Shown: positions 18,396 to 30,616, numbered from the stretch's first letter. The stretch: 64,000 nucleotides of DNA from Tumebacillus algifaecis (GCF_002243515.1 NZ_CP022657.1:526001-590000), one strand, 5' to 3'. Numbers and translations: made by a program. The notes: generated from the sequence alone by a model not told the origin.

Positions 18396-20116
18396 AAGCA
18401 TTCGATGCCTACAGAGAATGGTTGAACAGTTCATTTCTCGATGAGCAGACCCGAGCAGAGCTTCGCGCCATTTCCGATCAGCCGGAGGAGATCCACGAGC
18501 GTTTCTACAAACACCTTGAATTCGGCACAGCCGGTTTGCGAGGGGAGCTCGGAGCAGGCATTAACAGGATTAACCGCTACACTGTGCGCCGCGCGACAGA
18601 AGGTCTGGCACGCCACATCGCCGCTTTGGGCGATGTGGCAAAAGAACGGGGTGTCGTCATCGCGTATGACTCACGCCGCCTGTCACCCGAATTGGCGCTA
18701 GAAGCGGCTTGCACGTTAGCCGGCAACGGGGTGCGTTCGTATCTTTTCCAAAAGCTCTGCCCCACGCCTGTGCTCTCCTATGCAGTTCGGGAATTGGGCG
18801 CACAGGCGGGAATCGTCATCACAGCGAGCCACAATCCTCCAGCATACAACGGCTACAAAGTGTATGGAGCGGACGGCGGGCAGATTGTAGCGGCCCATGC
18901 GGATGAGATTCAGTCCGAGATCGAACAGGTACGCAGTTTGGATGAAGTACACTTCTGCACAGCGAAAGAAGCGGAGGCGGCTGGGCTTTTGTGTTGGATC
19001 AATGAGGAACTGGAAGCGCGCTATCTGGAGCAGTTACAGACCCTCTGCTTGAATCGAGAAGCGATTGCCGATGTGGCCTCGCAGCTCAAGATCGTATACA
19101 CGCCATTGCACGGAACAGGTAATCGCCCAGTGCAGCGCATCCTGAGGGAGGTCGGTTTTACCAAAGTGTATGTCGTGCCGGAGCAGGCGTTACCCGACCC
19201 GGAGTTCAGCACCTGCAAGCAGCCGAATCCGGAAGAAGAGGGAGCGTACGCCTTGGCGATTCCGATTGCCGATCGAATCGGCGCAGATCTGATAATAGCC
19301 ACTGACCCTGACTGCGACCGCGTCGGAATGGCGGTGCGCAACGCTGACGGTGATTTTGTACGATTGACAGGTAATCAGATCGGAGCCTTGTTGCTTTACT
19401 ACTTGCTCACTGAGCAGAAAAAGCGAAATCTGCTCCCAAACGGAGCGACTATGATCAAAACGATTGTGACGAGCGAATTGGGCCGTGCGGTGGCCGAAAG
19501 CTTCGGGGTAGAAGTGATCGACACGCTGACCGGATTCAAATATATTGCCGAACAAATGCGGCACTTGGAAGCGAAACGTGAACGGATGTTTGTGTTCGGC
19601 TACGAGGAGAGTTGCGGATTTTTAAGCGCTCCATTTGTGCGTGACAAAGATGCAGTCATGGCGACGATGCAACTTTGCGAGATGGCCGCTTATTATCAAT
19701 GCAAAGACATCAGTCTGTACGAGGCATTGCAGGCGATCTACCAAGAGTACGGATACTACAAGGAGCAGCACTTATCCCTGACAAGGATCGGACGTCATGG
19801 TAGCGCCGAAATTCAAGAGATCCTGAAAACATGGAGGTTGGCGCCACCAGATTTCATTGCAGGTCAGCAGGTAACAGAGTACCGTGACTTTCAGTCTGGG
19901 GTGGTACAAGATGTGCGGGCAGGCACTGAAACAAAGCTAAATTTCCCGAAGGCTGACGTCCTACACTATACCCTTGCCGACGGCTCGTGGTTCTGTCTTC
20001 GGCCTTCTGGGACGGAGCCGAAGCTGAAAGTCTATCTAGCTGTGTGTGGGGCTTCTTCCACTGAAGCAGATGAGAAGTTGAACCAGCTGGTGCAGGCTGT
20101 TAAGGCCAATCTGTAA
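18392..20116 (+). CDS. pgcA: Phosphoglucomutase/phosphomannomutase
   Basis: This 574-residue protein is an alpha-D-phosphohexomutase. It converts glucose-6-phosphate to glucose-1-phosphate, the GalU substrate. Visible motifs: FGTAGLRG near residue 45, the phosphoserine loop TASHNPPAYNGYK near 143, the metal loop DPDCDRVG near 307, the sugar-binding GYEESCGF near 405 and the phosphate-binding RPSGTEPK near 540. Length and motifs match the PgcA type. The name is by similarity and the exact sugar preference cannot be read from sequence. It overlaps pgi by 4 bases. Confidence 0.92.
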   Translation: MKAFDAYREWLNSSFLDEQTRAELRAISDQPEEIHERFYKHLEFGTAGLRGELGAGINRINRYTVRRATEGLARHIAALGDVAKERGVVIAYDSRRLSPELALEAACTLAGNGVRSYLFQKLCPTPVLSYAVRELGAQAGIVITASHNPPAYNGYKVYGADGGQIVAAHADEIQSEIEQVRSLDEVHFCTAKEAEAAGLLCWINEELEARYLEQLQTLCLNREAIADVASQLKIVYTPLHGTGNRPVQRILREVGFTKVYVVPEQALPDPEFSTCKQPNPEEEGAYALAIPIADRIGADLIIATDPDCDRVGMAVRNADGDFVRLTGNQIGALLLYYLLTEQKKRNLLPNGATMIKTIVTSELGRAVAESFGVEVIDTLTGFKYIAEQMRHLEAKRERMFVFGYEESCGFLSAPFVRDKDAVMATMQLCEMAAYYQCKDISLYEALQAIYQEYGYYKEQHLSLTRIGRHGSAEIQEILKTWRLAPPDFIAGQQVTEYRDFQSGVVQDVRAGTETKLNFPKADVLHYTLADGSWFCLRPSGTEPKLKVYLAVCGASSTEADEKLNQLVQAVKANL

Positions 20117-20301
20117 GTGTGTTTCACATGGGTAAGCAAACTGGATAAGAAGGTCGCCAGCCAACATGTCTTAGTAGAAGACCAAAAAGCTACGTAATTA
20201 TAGACGAATCCAAATGTTTACTAGTAAGCATCAATTTGATGAGAACTCCTAAACAAAGAACTTTTCGACACTTGTAGAGCCACAAAAACTCCTTCAATTT
20301 G

Positions 20302-20342
20302 GCTGTGTGCCGTGAGATAAACTCGGTGCACAGTCTTTTTTT
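20302..20342 (+). terminator. Terminator after the sugar-phosphate operon
   Basis: GCTGTGTGCCG pairs with CGGTGCACAGT (three wobbles, 11 bp) across a 10-nt loop and is followed by CTTTTTTT. Confidence 0.8.
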
Positions 20343-20364
20343 CGGAGGGCGAGGTGTCAATTTT

Positions 20365-20436
20365 ATGAAAATTTATAGGGCAAAGCGAGGCCATCTTTAC
20401 GATTATTGGCTGAACACTAATGAAATGAATTTGTAG
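20365..20436 (+). CDS. Possible 23-residue small ORF
   Basis: This small frame starts MKIYRAKRGHLYDYW and ends ahead of rdrA. A GGAGGGCGAGG stretch lies about 10-15 bases upstream, which is a loose fit for a ribosome site. There is no recognised family. It may be a leader peptide, a gene remnant or chance. Confidence 0.2.
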   Translation: MKIYRAKRGHLYDYWLNTNEMNL

Positions 20437-20513
20437 GGTTTTTTATAAATATGTAGAAGTAAATAAATAGTTTTGTATGGAATCTTGTTTTGAAATTGAA
20501 GGGAGAAAAGCAG

Positions 20514-23500
20514 ATGAGTAAATATAGCTTTCGACTCAAGAATAATCATAAGGAAGTAAACAAAAAATCCGTAAAGATCGGTTCACGGGTTTTGACAGAT
20601 GGGGAGGCAAAAAGTATTCTCCCTAGCTTTGAAAAAATTGGAGAATTGTTAAGAGACTTTCGTAATGCCTCGGGGCAACTAAGAGATAGTAACGATACTG
20701 CCGACAATTGTATATCAATACTAGGTGGCCGCGGTTCTGGCAAAACGTCTGTAATGCTTACATTTAAAGCAAAGCATGAGGAAAAATACTCCAAACGGGA
20801 CATTGTTTTGCCTTTAATTGTTCCCGAAAATATGAGTCCATCAAATGATACTTTGGGATGGCTACTTGGGCAATTTGAAAATGTAGTTGCAAAACTTGAT
20901 AGTGATTCAGAAGATCGTATGAAAGCGGGAAACAAGTACGATGAGTTGTATGACCGTTGTATTAAAAGTGGAACAAGTTCACTAAAGGATAGATTTGATG
21001 ATCTTAGAAAGTCTTATGTATTCCGAAAAGAAGAATATTATCGAGCCATCCATGGTCGACATTCAGGTGCGGCCAATTATATCAAGGACAATGAAAACTT
21101 TATTCACTCAGATCATAATTTCATTGAACGGTTTCGGAAATTTATAGATCAATTGATTGTAGACAAAAGAGGAGTATTGGGAGGTGGTCACGAGCCCTTA
21201 ATATTGATTTATTTCGACGATGTGGACCTTTGCGGGGAACGTTGCCCGGATGTTCTTGATACGGTTCGTAACTATTTGAATCACCCTAATATTGTTGTTT
21301 TTGTATCGGGGGACTATGATCAATTTACAGAAGCAATTACGATGGATTTTGTCCGGCGGGAGAAAATTGGATATCTGTATTACAACACGAACTTCGTGCC
21401 AGATGACAAATCTTCACTTTTAAGAAGTGACAATGCGCAAGAAAAAAATGCGCTGCAATTACGGAAAGTTCGGGCTCAAGATTATCTAAAAAAAGTAATG
21501 CCTCCAACTTTGCGCTTTGAAATGAAGCGTCTGGCTACAAATAAGGAAAAATCCAATTTCGAATATGTAGTTCATGATATTTCAAGTGAGAAGCCAATAT
21601 CTTTAAGGGAATTACTTGAAAATATTCATTTTAGTGGGAACACCTTTGGTGAGATTAACAAAGAGGTTACAGATGTCTTTTTTGCAATCTTTGACGATAA
21701 TCCGCGAGGTCTTATTAACCCGTATTATTTCCTGTACCAACGAAATATTAGGGAGAATTCTGCATGGGATGCAAATGACTTAAAGCAATTTGTAGAACTT
21801 CTGATTAACTCTACAAGTCGTCTCAAAGAATACGAATTTGACTTGAGAAATATTATTGAGATCGGTATTCGTGAGGCAAAAGTTGATTCGGAAGCATCCC
21901 AAAAGGCTAAAATTGATCCACAACAGACCTCTTTAAATTACAATGCTCTTGAAATGCTGTGGGTAGCCTATGAGAATAAATTTAATGAAATGGACAGTTC
22001 TCTTCGTAGTACGTTTTCGGAGGACCGTTTCTATAATGATATGCTAATGTTAACTATTTTTATTGAATTTATAGAACGATTGATGAAGTTGGAAAATACC
22101 GATTTCAGTGTGGTTGACAAAAATGACCCATTGATGCGTGTGTTGAATAAATTCAACAGACAAAAAAAGCTGTATCCCGAGAAGACAGATATGAATCACT
22201 TAATTAAAATGTTTCTTGCTCTTGAACGACGAATGCATGTTAGTAACACACGTTTTTTGTTTGATAATCAGGGTTCCGATGATCTGGAATTGAACTATTA
22301 TCTAGCACTTTCAGAGTATCAGAAACCGATTGATGGAGAATATGAGGATGCTAAACGAGTGTGTGAGTTAGTGAATTTGCTTCATGACACTTATGATGTG
22401 GACGAAGAATGGGTAGTGACTCATCTCGGTTATTTGTTTGAAAAGGGTAGAAATATAGAAGAATATTATTTGTCATTTGCTGAAAAAATGAGGATTCATC
22501 TCAAATCATTTATGGATGATAAGAAATTGCTTGATATAGTGGATTTGGAATTACGAATAGGTATTGAATCAGAACAGAAGTTTGAACAAGTAGTTCGTCG
22601 CGAAATAATTCAGATAGTTTCTACAGAATCAGATCTAGCTGATCTAGACTCAGAACATGCTAGATTAGAGCAGTTGTTGGAGTATCATTCTAATCGAAAC
22701 AACAGAGAGACACTCCGAGATCAACTTAAAAGTAAATCCATTCAACTACAATTAATGGAACATGAGATTGAACAAACTAAGAAAGAGTTGTCTGTGATGA
22801 CTTATAACGAGTTGATAGCGATCATTCAAAAGCGCAAGGATATGCTAGAGAGGATCAATTTCCTTGATACTTTTTTAAAGAATAGGAAAGAGGATTGGGA
22901 AGTTCTAGAGTCTAGAATAATAGTGTCTGATTCTTTGTTGGAAGGAGTAGTTCCGATCAGTACGTTTGATCCGCAGCAATTACCTGATAAAACTATTCTG
23001 TCAGAATCAGATTGGTCTGTAATTGTTAAGGAACCGCTCATTTATGTCTACCCTCAGTCTGGTCAAAGTCTTACACAAAGTACTATGACGTTTATTGATT
23101 TATATTTTTGTTTAAAACAAGAGTTTCAATTATTAAAAAAGTATCTGCCTATTGATTACCAGGCTCGTTTAGATGCTTTAGATAGGTTGAATAAGGAAAT
23201 GTATCGACTGGAAAATGAAATCACTAAGTTAAATTCACTCATTAATGGACTACCGGAGCTCTTAGTGGAGGATGCGAATATATCTAGAGAAGATCTTTTA
23301 GAACAGATGGTGAGTTTATGGAAATTGACAGTGCAGCATAATTTGAAGGAAAGCCTTAGTATAAAAGGAAATCGAGTTCTGAAAAAGGACGATATGCAAA
23401 AAGCGTTGCAAGTGTTTGAGCAACTTATAGCACAAGGGGAGGAGTTACTTAAAAATAGTCGAAATAAAGTCATCTCTTTAAGTGGTGAGGTTAGAACAGC

Positions 23501-23957
23501 AATAAATATTTTAAGAAAAATCCCTCCACTGAGGGAGAGTATTGAACGTATATCCAAACAATCAGAGGTTCAGTTACTTGATTATCAAAGATTAATAAAA
23601 GAGCTAGAATTTTATTTGAAAGAAGGGCGCGGTGGTTTAGCGCGAAGTTCACCTCAGGTGCATCGTCAAATTGATGTTATTAAAAAACAATTAACCACTC
23701 CGGGGGCATTGAGAGAGGACGATACCACGTGGGTACGCAGCAGAAGTCTGCAAATCTGTATCGCTCAATATGCGGGGTTGATTGTACGAATTCAGGCGTT
23801 ACTTGTTACCCATGATAATGATTCCGATCTAAGTCAATCCTTTTTCTGTACAGTCAAAGATGAATTACGAAAGATTGCTAAAAAGAGAAAACTGCTCAAG
23901 ACTAATTTTGAGCGATATGTTGAAAACCAACTGTCGGAGAAGAAAATGGTGCAGTAA
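20514..23957 (+). CDS. rdrA: RADAR ATPase RdrA
   Basis: I chose ATG 20514, preceded by AAGGGAG, over an upstream TTG at 20490; this gives 1147 residues. The P-loop is GGRGSGKTS at 71-79 and Walker B is LIYFDDVD at 231-238. Roughly residues 680-1080 are charged and heptad-rich and look like coiled coil. The AAA-type P-loop, large size and immediate linkage to an 917-residue adenosine-deaminase-like protein identify this as the ATPase of RADAR, the two-gene antiphage system in which RdrA rings associate with a giant RdrB assembly. The gene ends 17 bases before rdrB. Identification rests on motifs, size and gene pair, not a database search. Confidence 0.85.
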   Translation: MSKYSFRLKNNHKEVNKKSVKIGSRVLTDGEAKSILPSFEKIGELLRDFRNASGQLRDSNDTADNCISILGGRGSGKTSVMLTFKAKHEEKYSKRDIVLPLIVPENMSPSNDTLGWLLGQFENVVAKLDSDSEDRMKAGNKYDELYDRCIKSGTSSLKDRFDDLRKSYVFRKEEYYRAIHGRHSGAANYIKDNENFIHSDHNFIERFRKFIDQLIVDKRGVLGGGHEPLILIYFDDVDLCGERCPDVLDTVRNYLNHPNIVVFVSGDYDQFTEAITMDFVRREKIGYLYYNTNFVPDDKSSLLRSDNAQEKNALQLRKVRAQDYLKKVMPPTLRFEMKRLATNKEKSNFEYVVHDISSEKPISLRELLENIHFSGNTFGEINKEVTDVFFAIFDDNPRGLINPYYFLYQRNIRENSAWDANDLKQFVELLINSTSRLKEYEFDLRNIIEIGIREAKVDSEASQKAKIDPQQTSLNYNALEMLWVAYENKFNEMDSSLRSTFSEDRFYNDMLMLTIFIEFIERLMKLENTDFSVVDKNDPLMRVLNKFNRQKKLYPEKTDMNHLIKMFLALERRMHVSNTRFLFDNQGSDDLELNYYLALSEYQKPIDGEYEDAKRVCELVNLLHDTYDVDEEWVVTHLGYLFEKGRNIEEYYLSFAEKMRIHLKSFMDDKKLLDIVDLELRIGIESEQKFEQVVRREIIQIVSTESDLADLDSEHARLEQLLEYHSNRNNRETLRDQLKSKSIQLQLMEHEIEQTKKELSVMTYNELIAIIQKRKDMLERINFLDTFLKNRKEDWEVLESRIIVSDSLLEGVVPISTFDPQQLPDKTILSESDWSVIVKEPLIYVYPQSGQSLTQSTMTFIDLYFCLKQEFQLLKKYLPIDYQARLDALDRLNKEMYRLENEITKLNSLINGLPELLVEDANISREDLLEQMVSLWKLTVQHNLKESLSIKGNRVLKKDDMQKALQVFEQLIAQGEELLKNSRNKVISLSGEVRTAINILRKIPPLRESIERISKQSEVQLLDYQRLIKELEFYLKEGRGGLARSSPQVHRQIDVIKKQLTTPGALREDDTTWVRSRSLQICIAQYAGLIVRIQALLVTHDNDSDLSQSFFCTVKDELRKIAKKRKLLKTNFERYVENQLSEKKMVQ

Positions 23958-23974
23958 CGGTAGGAGGGGTCAGT

Positions 23975-26728
23975 ATGTTTAGGGAAAAAATGGACCTGCG
24001 AATCAAGACAATGCTCTTACCGTTTACTGAACTATCGTTTTATTGGCAGGATAGCATCAACGATTTGGCAAGAGGACATTCGACGATTGAATACCGCAAT
24101 TGTCTGGAGAAACAGGTGTTACCAGCCGTTTATCCGATTCTTAACAAGACCAACCGAATTTACAACCTCGACGAGATCAAGCTGCTGATCCGTAAATTTT
24201 TCCCGCATGAGGAACTACAGCAACTCAGCTGTAGCGGTAGATTCATGTCACGCTTCTATTTCCGCTATCTGGCGAAGTTAAGCCAGTTTCTCTTGACTCA
24301 TCGAAACGGCAAAGTTGCACTCAAGTATTGGGAGAGCGAGAGAGAGGCTGACTTGCTGGGACCGTATAAGGGAAGTAACAAGGTCGCGCTCTGGAGTTCT
24401 ATGAACCGAATGTTCACCACGGATATTCTCGTGGTTTTGTATCTTCTACAAAACGGGATGGGCGAAGAGCAGTATCTGAAGAGCTATCATGGTTCGGTCA
24501 ACCTGGCCGACACACAACTCGAACAGATTCTGAGCAAGGGCGTGGCGGAGACGCACTTGCATTTAAGCGCAGGTGAGAACTTTAACATGAATTGGCAACG
24601 GCTCATGTCACCAGAGTCCAATCATTACGATCCGACTTTGGATTGGTTGTTCGGGGACGAAGTCATGCGCAAGGAAGGTAAACTGCAAAAGTACGTACGG
24701 GCGATGGCAATCATTCGCATCCTGCTCGCTCATCATTTATCAACATCGGAACGGCGTTCCCAAGATGAGCGAGTGCTAACCTTGTTCCATCATTACCAAC
24801 AAGACTCGGCCAAAGTCGCCAGCCTCTCTCCGATAGATATTCTCATGAGGGTTTATCATGGAAAGCGTCTGGAGCACTCAGAATTAGACTTTGACGGGAT
24901 GTACCAATCCCTACTAATTCGATATCGCTTGGCTCCACAGGATTCCTGCCGTGAGGAAGATTGGAAAAGGGCGCTTGCCAAACAGGATGTCATTCATCGA
25001 CTAACCAACCCTTCCGGCGAGGACGGCACGGTGGAACTCGTTTTCCTAATGAAGTGTATGCGCTATATGATGTCATCCGAGCCTGATGACTTTTTCAACC
25101 AGATTTTCTGGCAGTATTTACGTGTTAAAAATGAGATCTTCCAATTACACATTCAAGCAAATTCTACGCGAGGTTTGGAAAATTTCGTTTCCTATTTCGA
25201 AAGAGCTACCAAACAAGCGGATGTCGAATTGTCACTGCATCAGCAAATGGAGAACCCGTATTTGCGTAAACTGGAAGTCCGCATAGCTCCGGGGGGGCGG
25301 GACAGCGACGAGCGGAATATCAAGCAGGCTTTTGCCAAAAAGCTAAAAACACTCTTGAAGGCCTATCAGGAAAATATCTGCTCTCTGTATAACCGTGGGC
25401 AAATGATTCCGGAGATCGGCATCGTGGTACATTTCATCAAAAAAGAGGATGAGCATGATATCGAAAAATGCTGGCTCGATGCGAATCCCTTTACTCGGCA
25501 ATTTGGTGAAACAGACCTCCATGTTGATTCCGCCAAGCTCTATTTTCGCAACTTACAAGAAAAATATATGGCGGAGATGAGAGTGGTGCGCGACCTACGT
25601 GAGGAGATTCCGGGCCTGTCTGATTATATCGTGGGCATCGATGCGGCAGGGGTGGAGTTTGCAACCGAGCCTTGGGTGTTCGCTCCAGTGTTTCGCGAGG
25701 CGCGTAACAGTGATACGCATCGGTCACTTCATCCGTCCGCACCGGACAAGCGGGTGCGCAACCTCGGATTAACGTATCATGCAGGGGAGGACTTCCGCCA
25801 TTTGATGACTGGGGTTCGTAGGGTGCATGAAGTGGTGCAACATTTTCAGTTTCATGCGGGGGACCGCATTGGACACGGCATCGCCCTCGGGATTAACCCG
25901 AATCTGTGGATGCAGCGTAATCAGGTAGTCATGCTTCCGCGGATCGAACATCTGGAAAATTTGCTGTGGATCTGGGGGCTATACAAGGATGGGGTCGCTA
26001 AGGAAGTGGATTCTACGAACCTACAACAAGAGATCCTGACGTTGGCTAAGGAGATCTACGTGCAGATGGAAGGGATTACTGTTTTCTCCCTTTGGGAAGC
26101 GTACCAGAGCAAATTCAGAACTTTCGAGATGAGTAACTCGCTCCCTGGAAAGCGTGAAGCGAGTCGGGATACTTCGAGGCTTTTCTGCCACTACATAAAC
26201 ACGAATAACATTTGGACGGCTGAACGTTTGACCTTTGCGCAGCACTGTAAATGTTATCTCCACAAAATGGTGGAACCCATCCAAGTTGAGGTGCGGCGTG
26301 AAGATCTGAAAATGCTTAAGGAACTGCAGACGCTCATTCGGCAAAAGGTCAGTCGTGAAGGGATTGTCATCGAAACGAACCCGTCTTCCAACACAGCCAT
26401 CGGCGAAGTCGAGAATATTTTTCAGCACTATATCCTTACATTGAACCAACGCGGATTTCAAGAGCAGCGGAACGTGGAGGACGGCGTGATGGTCACGATC
26501 AACTCAGATGATCCGATCGTCTTCAACACGAATATCAACAATGAGATAGCCTATTTGTTTTACTCCCTTTTGGAAAAGGGGCACGCAAGAGAAGACGTGC
26601 TCTCCTGGGTGGACAAAGTACGTGAGATAGGGGTTTACAGCAGTTTCATAGAGAGTCGAGGGATTCCGTTCCAACAACGAATGGAAGAAATATCAGAGAT
26701 TTTGATTCAACTAGAATCATATTGTTAA
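23975..26728 (+). CDS. rdrB: RADAR adenosine deaminase RdrB
   Basis: This 917-residue protein carries all metal-dependent adenosine deaminase motifs spread through a long chain: H194-L-H196 (zinc ligands), HAGE at 602-605 with catalytic Glu605, GHG with H634, TNPSSN near 801 (substrate contact) and D845-D846-P (zinc Asp). Ordinary adenosine deaminases are about 330-350 residues; the inserts and length fit RdrB, the deaminase shell of RADAR. RADAR was described as acting on adenosine in RNA and later, as I recall, on free ATP/dATP giving ITP/dITP. GGAGGGG precedes the start. The next gene starts about 20 bases downstream in the same direction, so an operon with the HAM1-SIR2 fusion is likely. 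Confidence 0.88.
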   Translation: MFREKMDLRIKTMLLPFTELSFYWQDSINDLARGHSTIEYRNCLEKQVLPAVYPILNKTNRIYNLDEIKLLIRKFFPHEELQQLSCSGRFMSRFYFRYLAKLSQFLLTHRNGKVALKYWESEREADLLGPYKGSNKVALWSSMNRMFTTDILVVLYLLQNGMGEEQYLKSYHGSVNLADTQLEQILSKGVAETHLHLSAGENFNMNWQRLMSPESNHYDPTLDWLFGDEVMRKEGKLQKYVRAMAIIRILLAHHLSTSERRSQDERVLTLFHHYQQDSAKVASLSPIDILMRVYHGKRLEHSELDFDGMYQSLLIRYRLAPQDSCREEDWKRALAKQDVIHRLTNPSGEDGTVELVFLMKCMRYMMSSEPDDFFNQIFWQYLRVKNEIFQLHIQANSTRGLENFVSYFERATKQADVELSLHQQMENPYLRKLEVRIAPGGRDSDERNIKQAFAKKLKTLLKAYQENICSLYNRGQMIPEIGIVVHFIKKEDEHDIEKCWLDANPFTRQFGETDLHVDSAKLYFRNLQEKYMAEMRVVRDLREEIPGLSDYIVGIDAAGVEFATEPWVFAPVFREARNSDTHRSLHPSAPDKRVRNLGLTYHAGEDFRHLMTGVRRVHEVVQHFQFHAGDRIGHGIALGINPNLWMQRNQVVMLPRIEHLENLLWIWGLYKDGVAKEVDSTNLQQEILTLAKEIYVQMEGITVFSLWEAYQSKFRTFEMSNSLPGKREASRDTSRLFCHYINTNNIWTAERLTFAQHCKCYLHKMVEPIQVEVRREDLKMLKELQTLIRQKVSREGIVIETNPSSNTAIGEVENIFQHYILTLNQRGFQEQRNVEDGVMVTINSDDPIVFNTNINNEIAYLFYSLLEKGHAREDVLSWVDKVREIGVYSSFIESRGIPFQQRMEEISEILIQLESYC

Positions 26729-26744
26729 AATTTTAAGGAGGAGA

Positions 26745-27453
26745 ATGATGCTGTACTTTATTTCGGGTAGCAAGAGCAAGCAAAAAGAGATGGAACGATT
26801 GTGCGTATCACACGGAATTCAAATGGCTTCGACAAAAGTGGAGATTAACGAATTACAGACCAAAAACCTTGAGGAATTGGTTAGGGACAAAGTGAAGAAA
26901 GCGTTTGACACGTTGAAGCGGCCGCTGTTTGTCGAACATACTATGCTTCAATTGGAATTGGAAACTGGGGACATGAGCCACTTTCCTGGTGCGCTAACGA
27001 GTATCATCTGGGAGGAGCTAGGGGAAGTCCATTTTTCCGAATTGTTTGGTGGCAAGAAAGCGAAGGCGACTGCGATGATTGGCTATTGCGATGGAAAGAA
27101 GATCTATACATTCCAAGAATCGGTCTGCGGCTCGATCTCTCCAGTACCTCGAGGAGAAGGTGGGTTCGGATGGGATAGGATATTCGTCCCAAATGGCCAA
27201 GCAAGGAGGCAAGAGAGGACTTTTGCTGAGTTAGAGTTGGTAGGTAAGAAGGACGAATACTCAATGAGAAGTGCAGTATTGAAAAAGCTAGGGGAACATA
27301 TTAAAAAGGAGCAGGTGCGAGAGCAGAAACAGGATTTTCGGGAACTGTGTAAGGCCATCAAAGACAGGCGCGTTATTCTCTTTGCGGGTGCTGGTGTTTC
27401 CATGAATTTAAAACTCCCTTCTTGGGGGAAATTGATCTCAACTATGGCCCAAG
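26745..27453 (+). pseudogene. HAM1-SIR2 fusion gene, 5' part (split by IS21 element)
   Basis: Residues 1-188 are a HAM1/RdgB/ITPA-like inosine-triphosphatase domain: FISGSKSKQKE at the start, a PRG-GFGWD loop at 135-144 and ERTFAEL at 157-163. Residues 209-236 begin a SIR2 domain (LFAGAGVS at 212-219, LPSW). Three conserved positions differ from active family members: the Asn of the TGN loop is Ser9, the Asp of VEDT is His65 and the His of SHR is Met174. The start is ATG 26745 or 26748; AAGGAGGAG at 26735-26743 favours the second. The reading frame breaks at 27454 where an IS element enters and a stop follows at 27503. The rest of the gene continues at 29897. It is probably not functional in this isolate. 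Confidence 0.9.
27448..27453. repeat. Target-site duplication, left copy
   Basis: CCCAAG here and at 29891-29896 flank the IS element. Deleting the element and one copy restores codons ATG GCC CAA GAA TTG GGC. Confidence 0.9.
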
Positions 27454-27479
27454 TGTGTTTCGCAACTGAAAAGTGCAGA
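27454..27479 (+). repeat. IS terminal inverted repeat, left
   Basis: It begins TGTGTTTCGCAACTG and ends in TGCAGA, matching the reverse complement of the right end at 18 of 26 positions. Confidence 0.8.
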
Positions 27480-27521
27480 GTATCGCGGCCATTTTGTGCA
27501 TAGCACCGCCAACATCGAAAT

Positions 27522-29746
<2,225 letters not shown>

Positions 29747-29864
29747 CCTCTCGATCCCCCTTGGTCGTCGCAAACCGTAGGGTAAGTTAGTAGATCGATG
29801 TTGGCAAGTGCTTTTTTTATGCCAAAATGTCGCGGGCAAAGTCTGCACTTTTACGCCGCGACAT

Positions 29865-29890
29865 TCTGCAATTTCATTATGCGATAAACA
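29865..29890 (-). repeat. IS terminal inverted repeat, right
   Basis: Read on the minus strand it begins TGTTTATCGCATAATG and ends in TGCAGA. Confidence 0.8.
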
Positions 29891-29896
29891 CCCAAG
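29891..29896. repeat. Target-site duplication, right copy
   Basis: CCCAAG follows the IS terminus ...GCGATAAACA and matches the left copy exactly. Confidence 0.9.
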
Positions 29897-30597
29897 AATT
29901 GGGCTATGATGAAAAGGTTTTTAACTCATACGGAGATTATCTGATGTTGGCCGAATACTATGTACTGAAAAAGGGGAAGGAGGAGCTGCAAAATTTGTTG
30001 GATGTGTTCCGTAAACCCCTAGAGGAAATGAGGGCAGGAGAGGTTCATGAATTGCTAGTCCAACTGCAGTTCCCGATCATTTATACTACTAATTACGATC
30101 ACCTGTTAGAAAAAGCTCATGAGAAGTTTACTGGTGAAAAAACTCCTTCCATTGTGACGCTTAATGATATGTTGAAGGTTGGCAACAACATGAAGGTGCA
30201 GATCGTCAAATTCCACGGTGATCTCGACGATTTGGATTCAGTCGTACTGGATGAGACCAGCTACTTCGAACGGATGGATTTTGAGGCTGCGTTGGATATC
30301 AAGATGCGTGCCGACATGTTGGGACGTTCTGTTCTGTTTCTCGGTTATAGTTTAGGCGATTTCAATGTCCGCTACATGATGTACAAGTTGCATAAGCTAT
30401 GGGATTCCGCTAAAGACCCACTGGCCAAGCCGAAGTCCTATATCTTCCTGACTACGCCGAATCCGTTGCTCAAGGAAGTATTGTTTGAGAAGCGAGGGAT
30501 CACGACATTTACATCGGAGGTTTCTGACCATGGGGAAGGTTTGAAGAGGTTCTTACAAGCGTTGCTTAAGGGGGTCAATGATCTCGAGCCGCAGTGA
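29897..30597 (+). pseudogene. HAM1-SIR2 fusion gene, 3' part
   Basis: This is the remainder of the SIR2 domain. Joined after residue 236 it starts ELGYDEKVFNSYGDYL and gives a total of 469 residues in one frame. It has FPIIYTTNYDHLL (TTNYD at 300-304), KFHGDLD with the catalytic-type His343, and LFLGYSLGDFNVRYM near 375. These are the SIR2-like signatures of NAD-consuming defence effectors such as ThsA and DSR proteins. An in-frame ATG lies inside the IS at 29827, but expression from it would give only a partial domain. The segment follows rdrA-rdrB in the same direction. Confidence 0.88.
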
Positions 30598-30616
30598 TAA
30601 ATGTAGCAACCAATTG

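Larger units (their letters stand above)
20117..20513. other. Intergenic region before the defence island
   Basis: The first 180 bases are featureless apart from a short non-initiated frame. A terminator lies at 20302-20342. A 23-codon frame (20365-20436) follows, and then AT-rich DNA that probably holds the rdrA promoter; no clear -35/-10 pair could be fixed. Confidence 0.5.

Noticed and set aside
23975-26728. Housekeeping adenosine deaminase
   Set aside because: It is almost three times the usual length and pairs with an RdrA-type ATPase.
29827-29896. Independent start for the SIR2 3' part inside the IS
   Set aside because: The first codons are IS end sequence; the frame is explained fully by the interrupted fusion gene.
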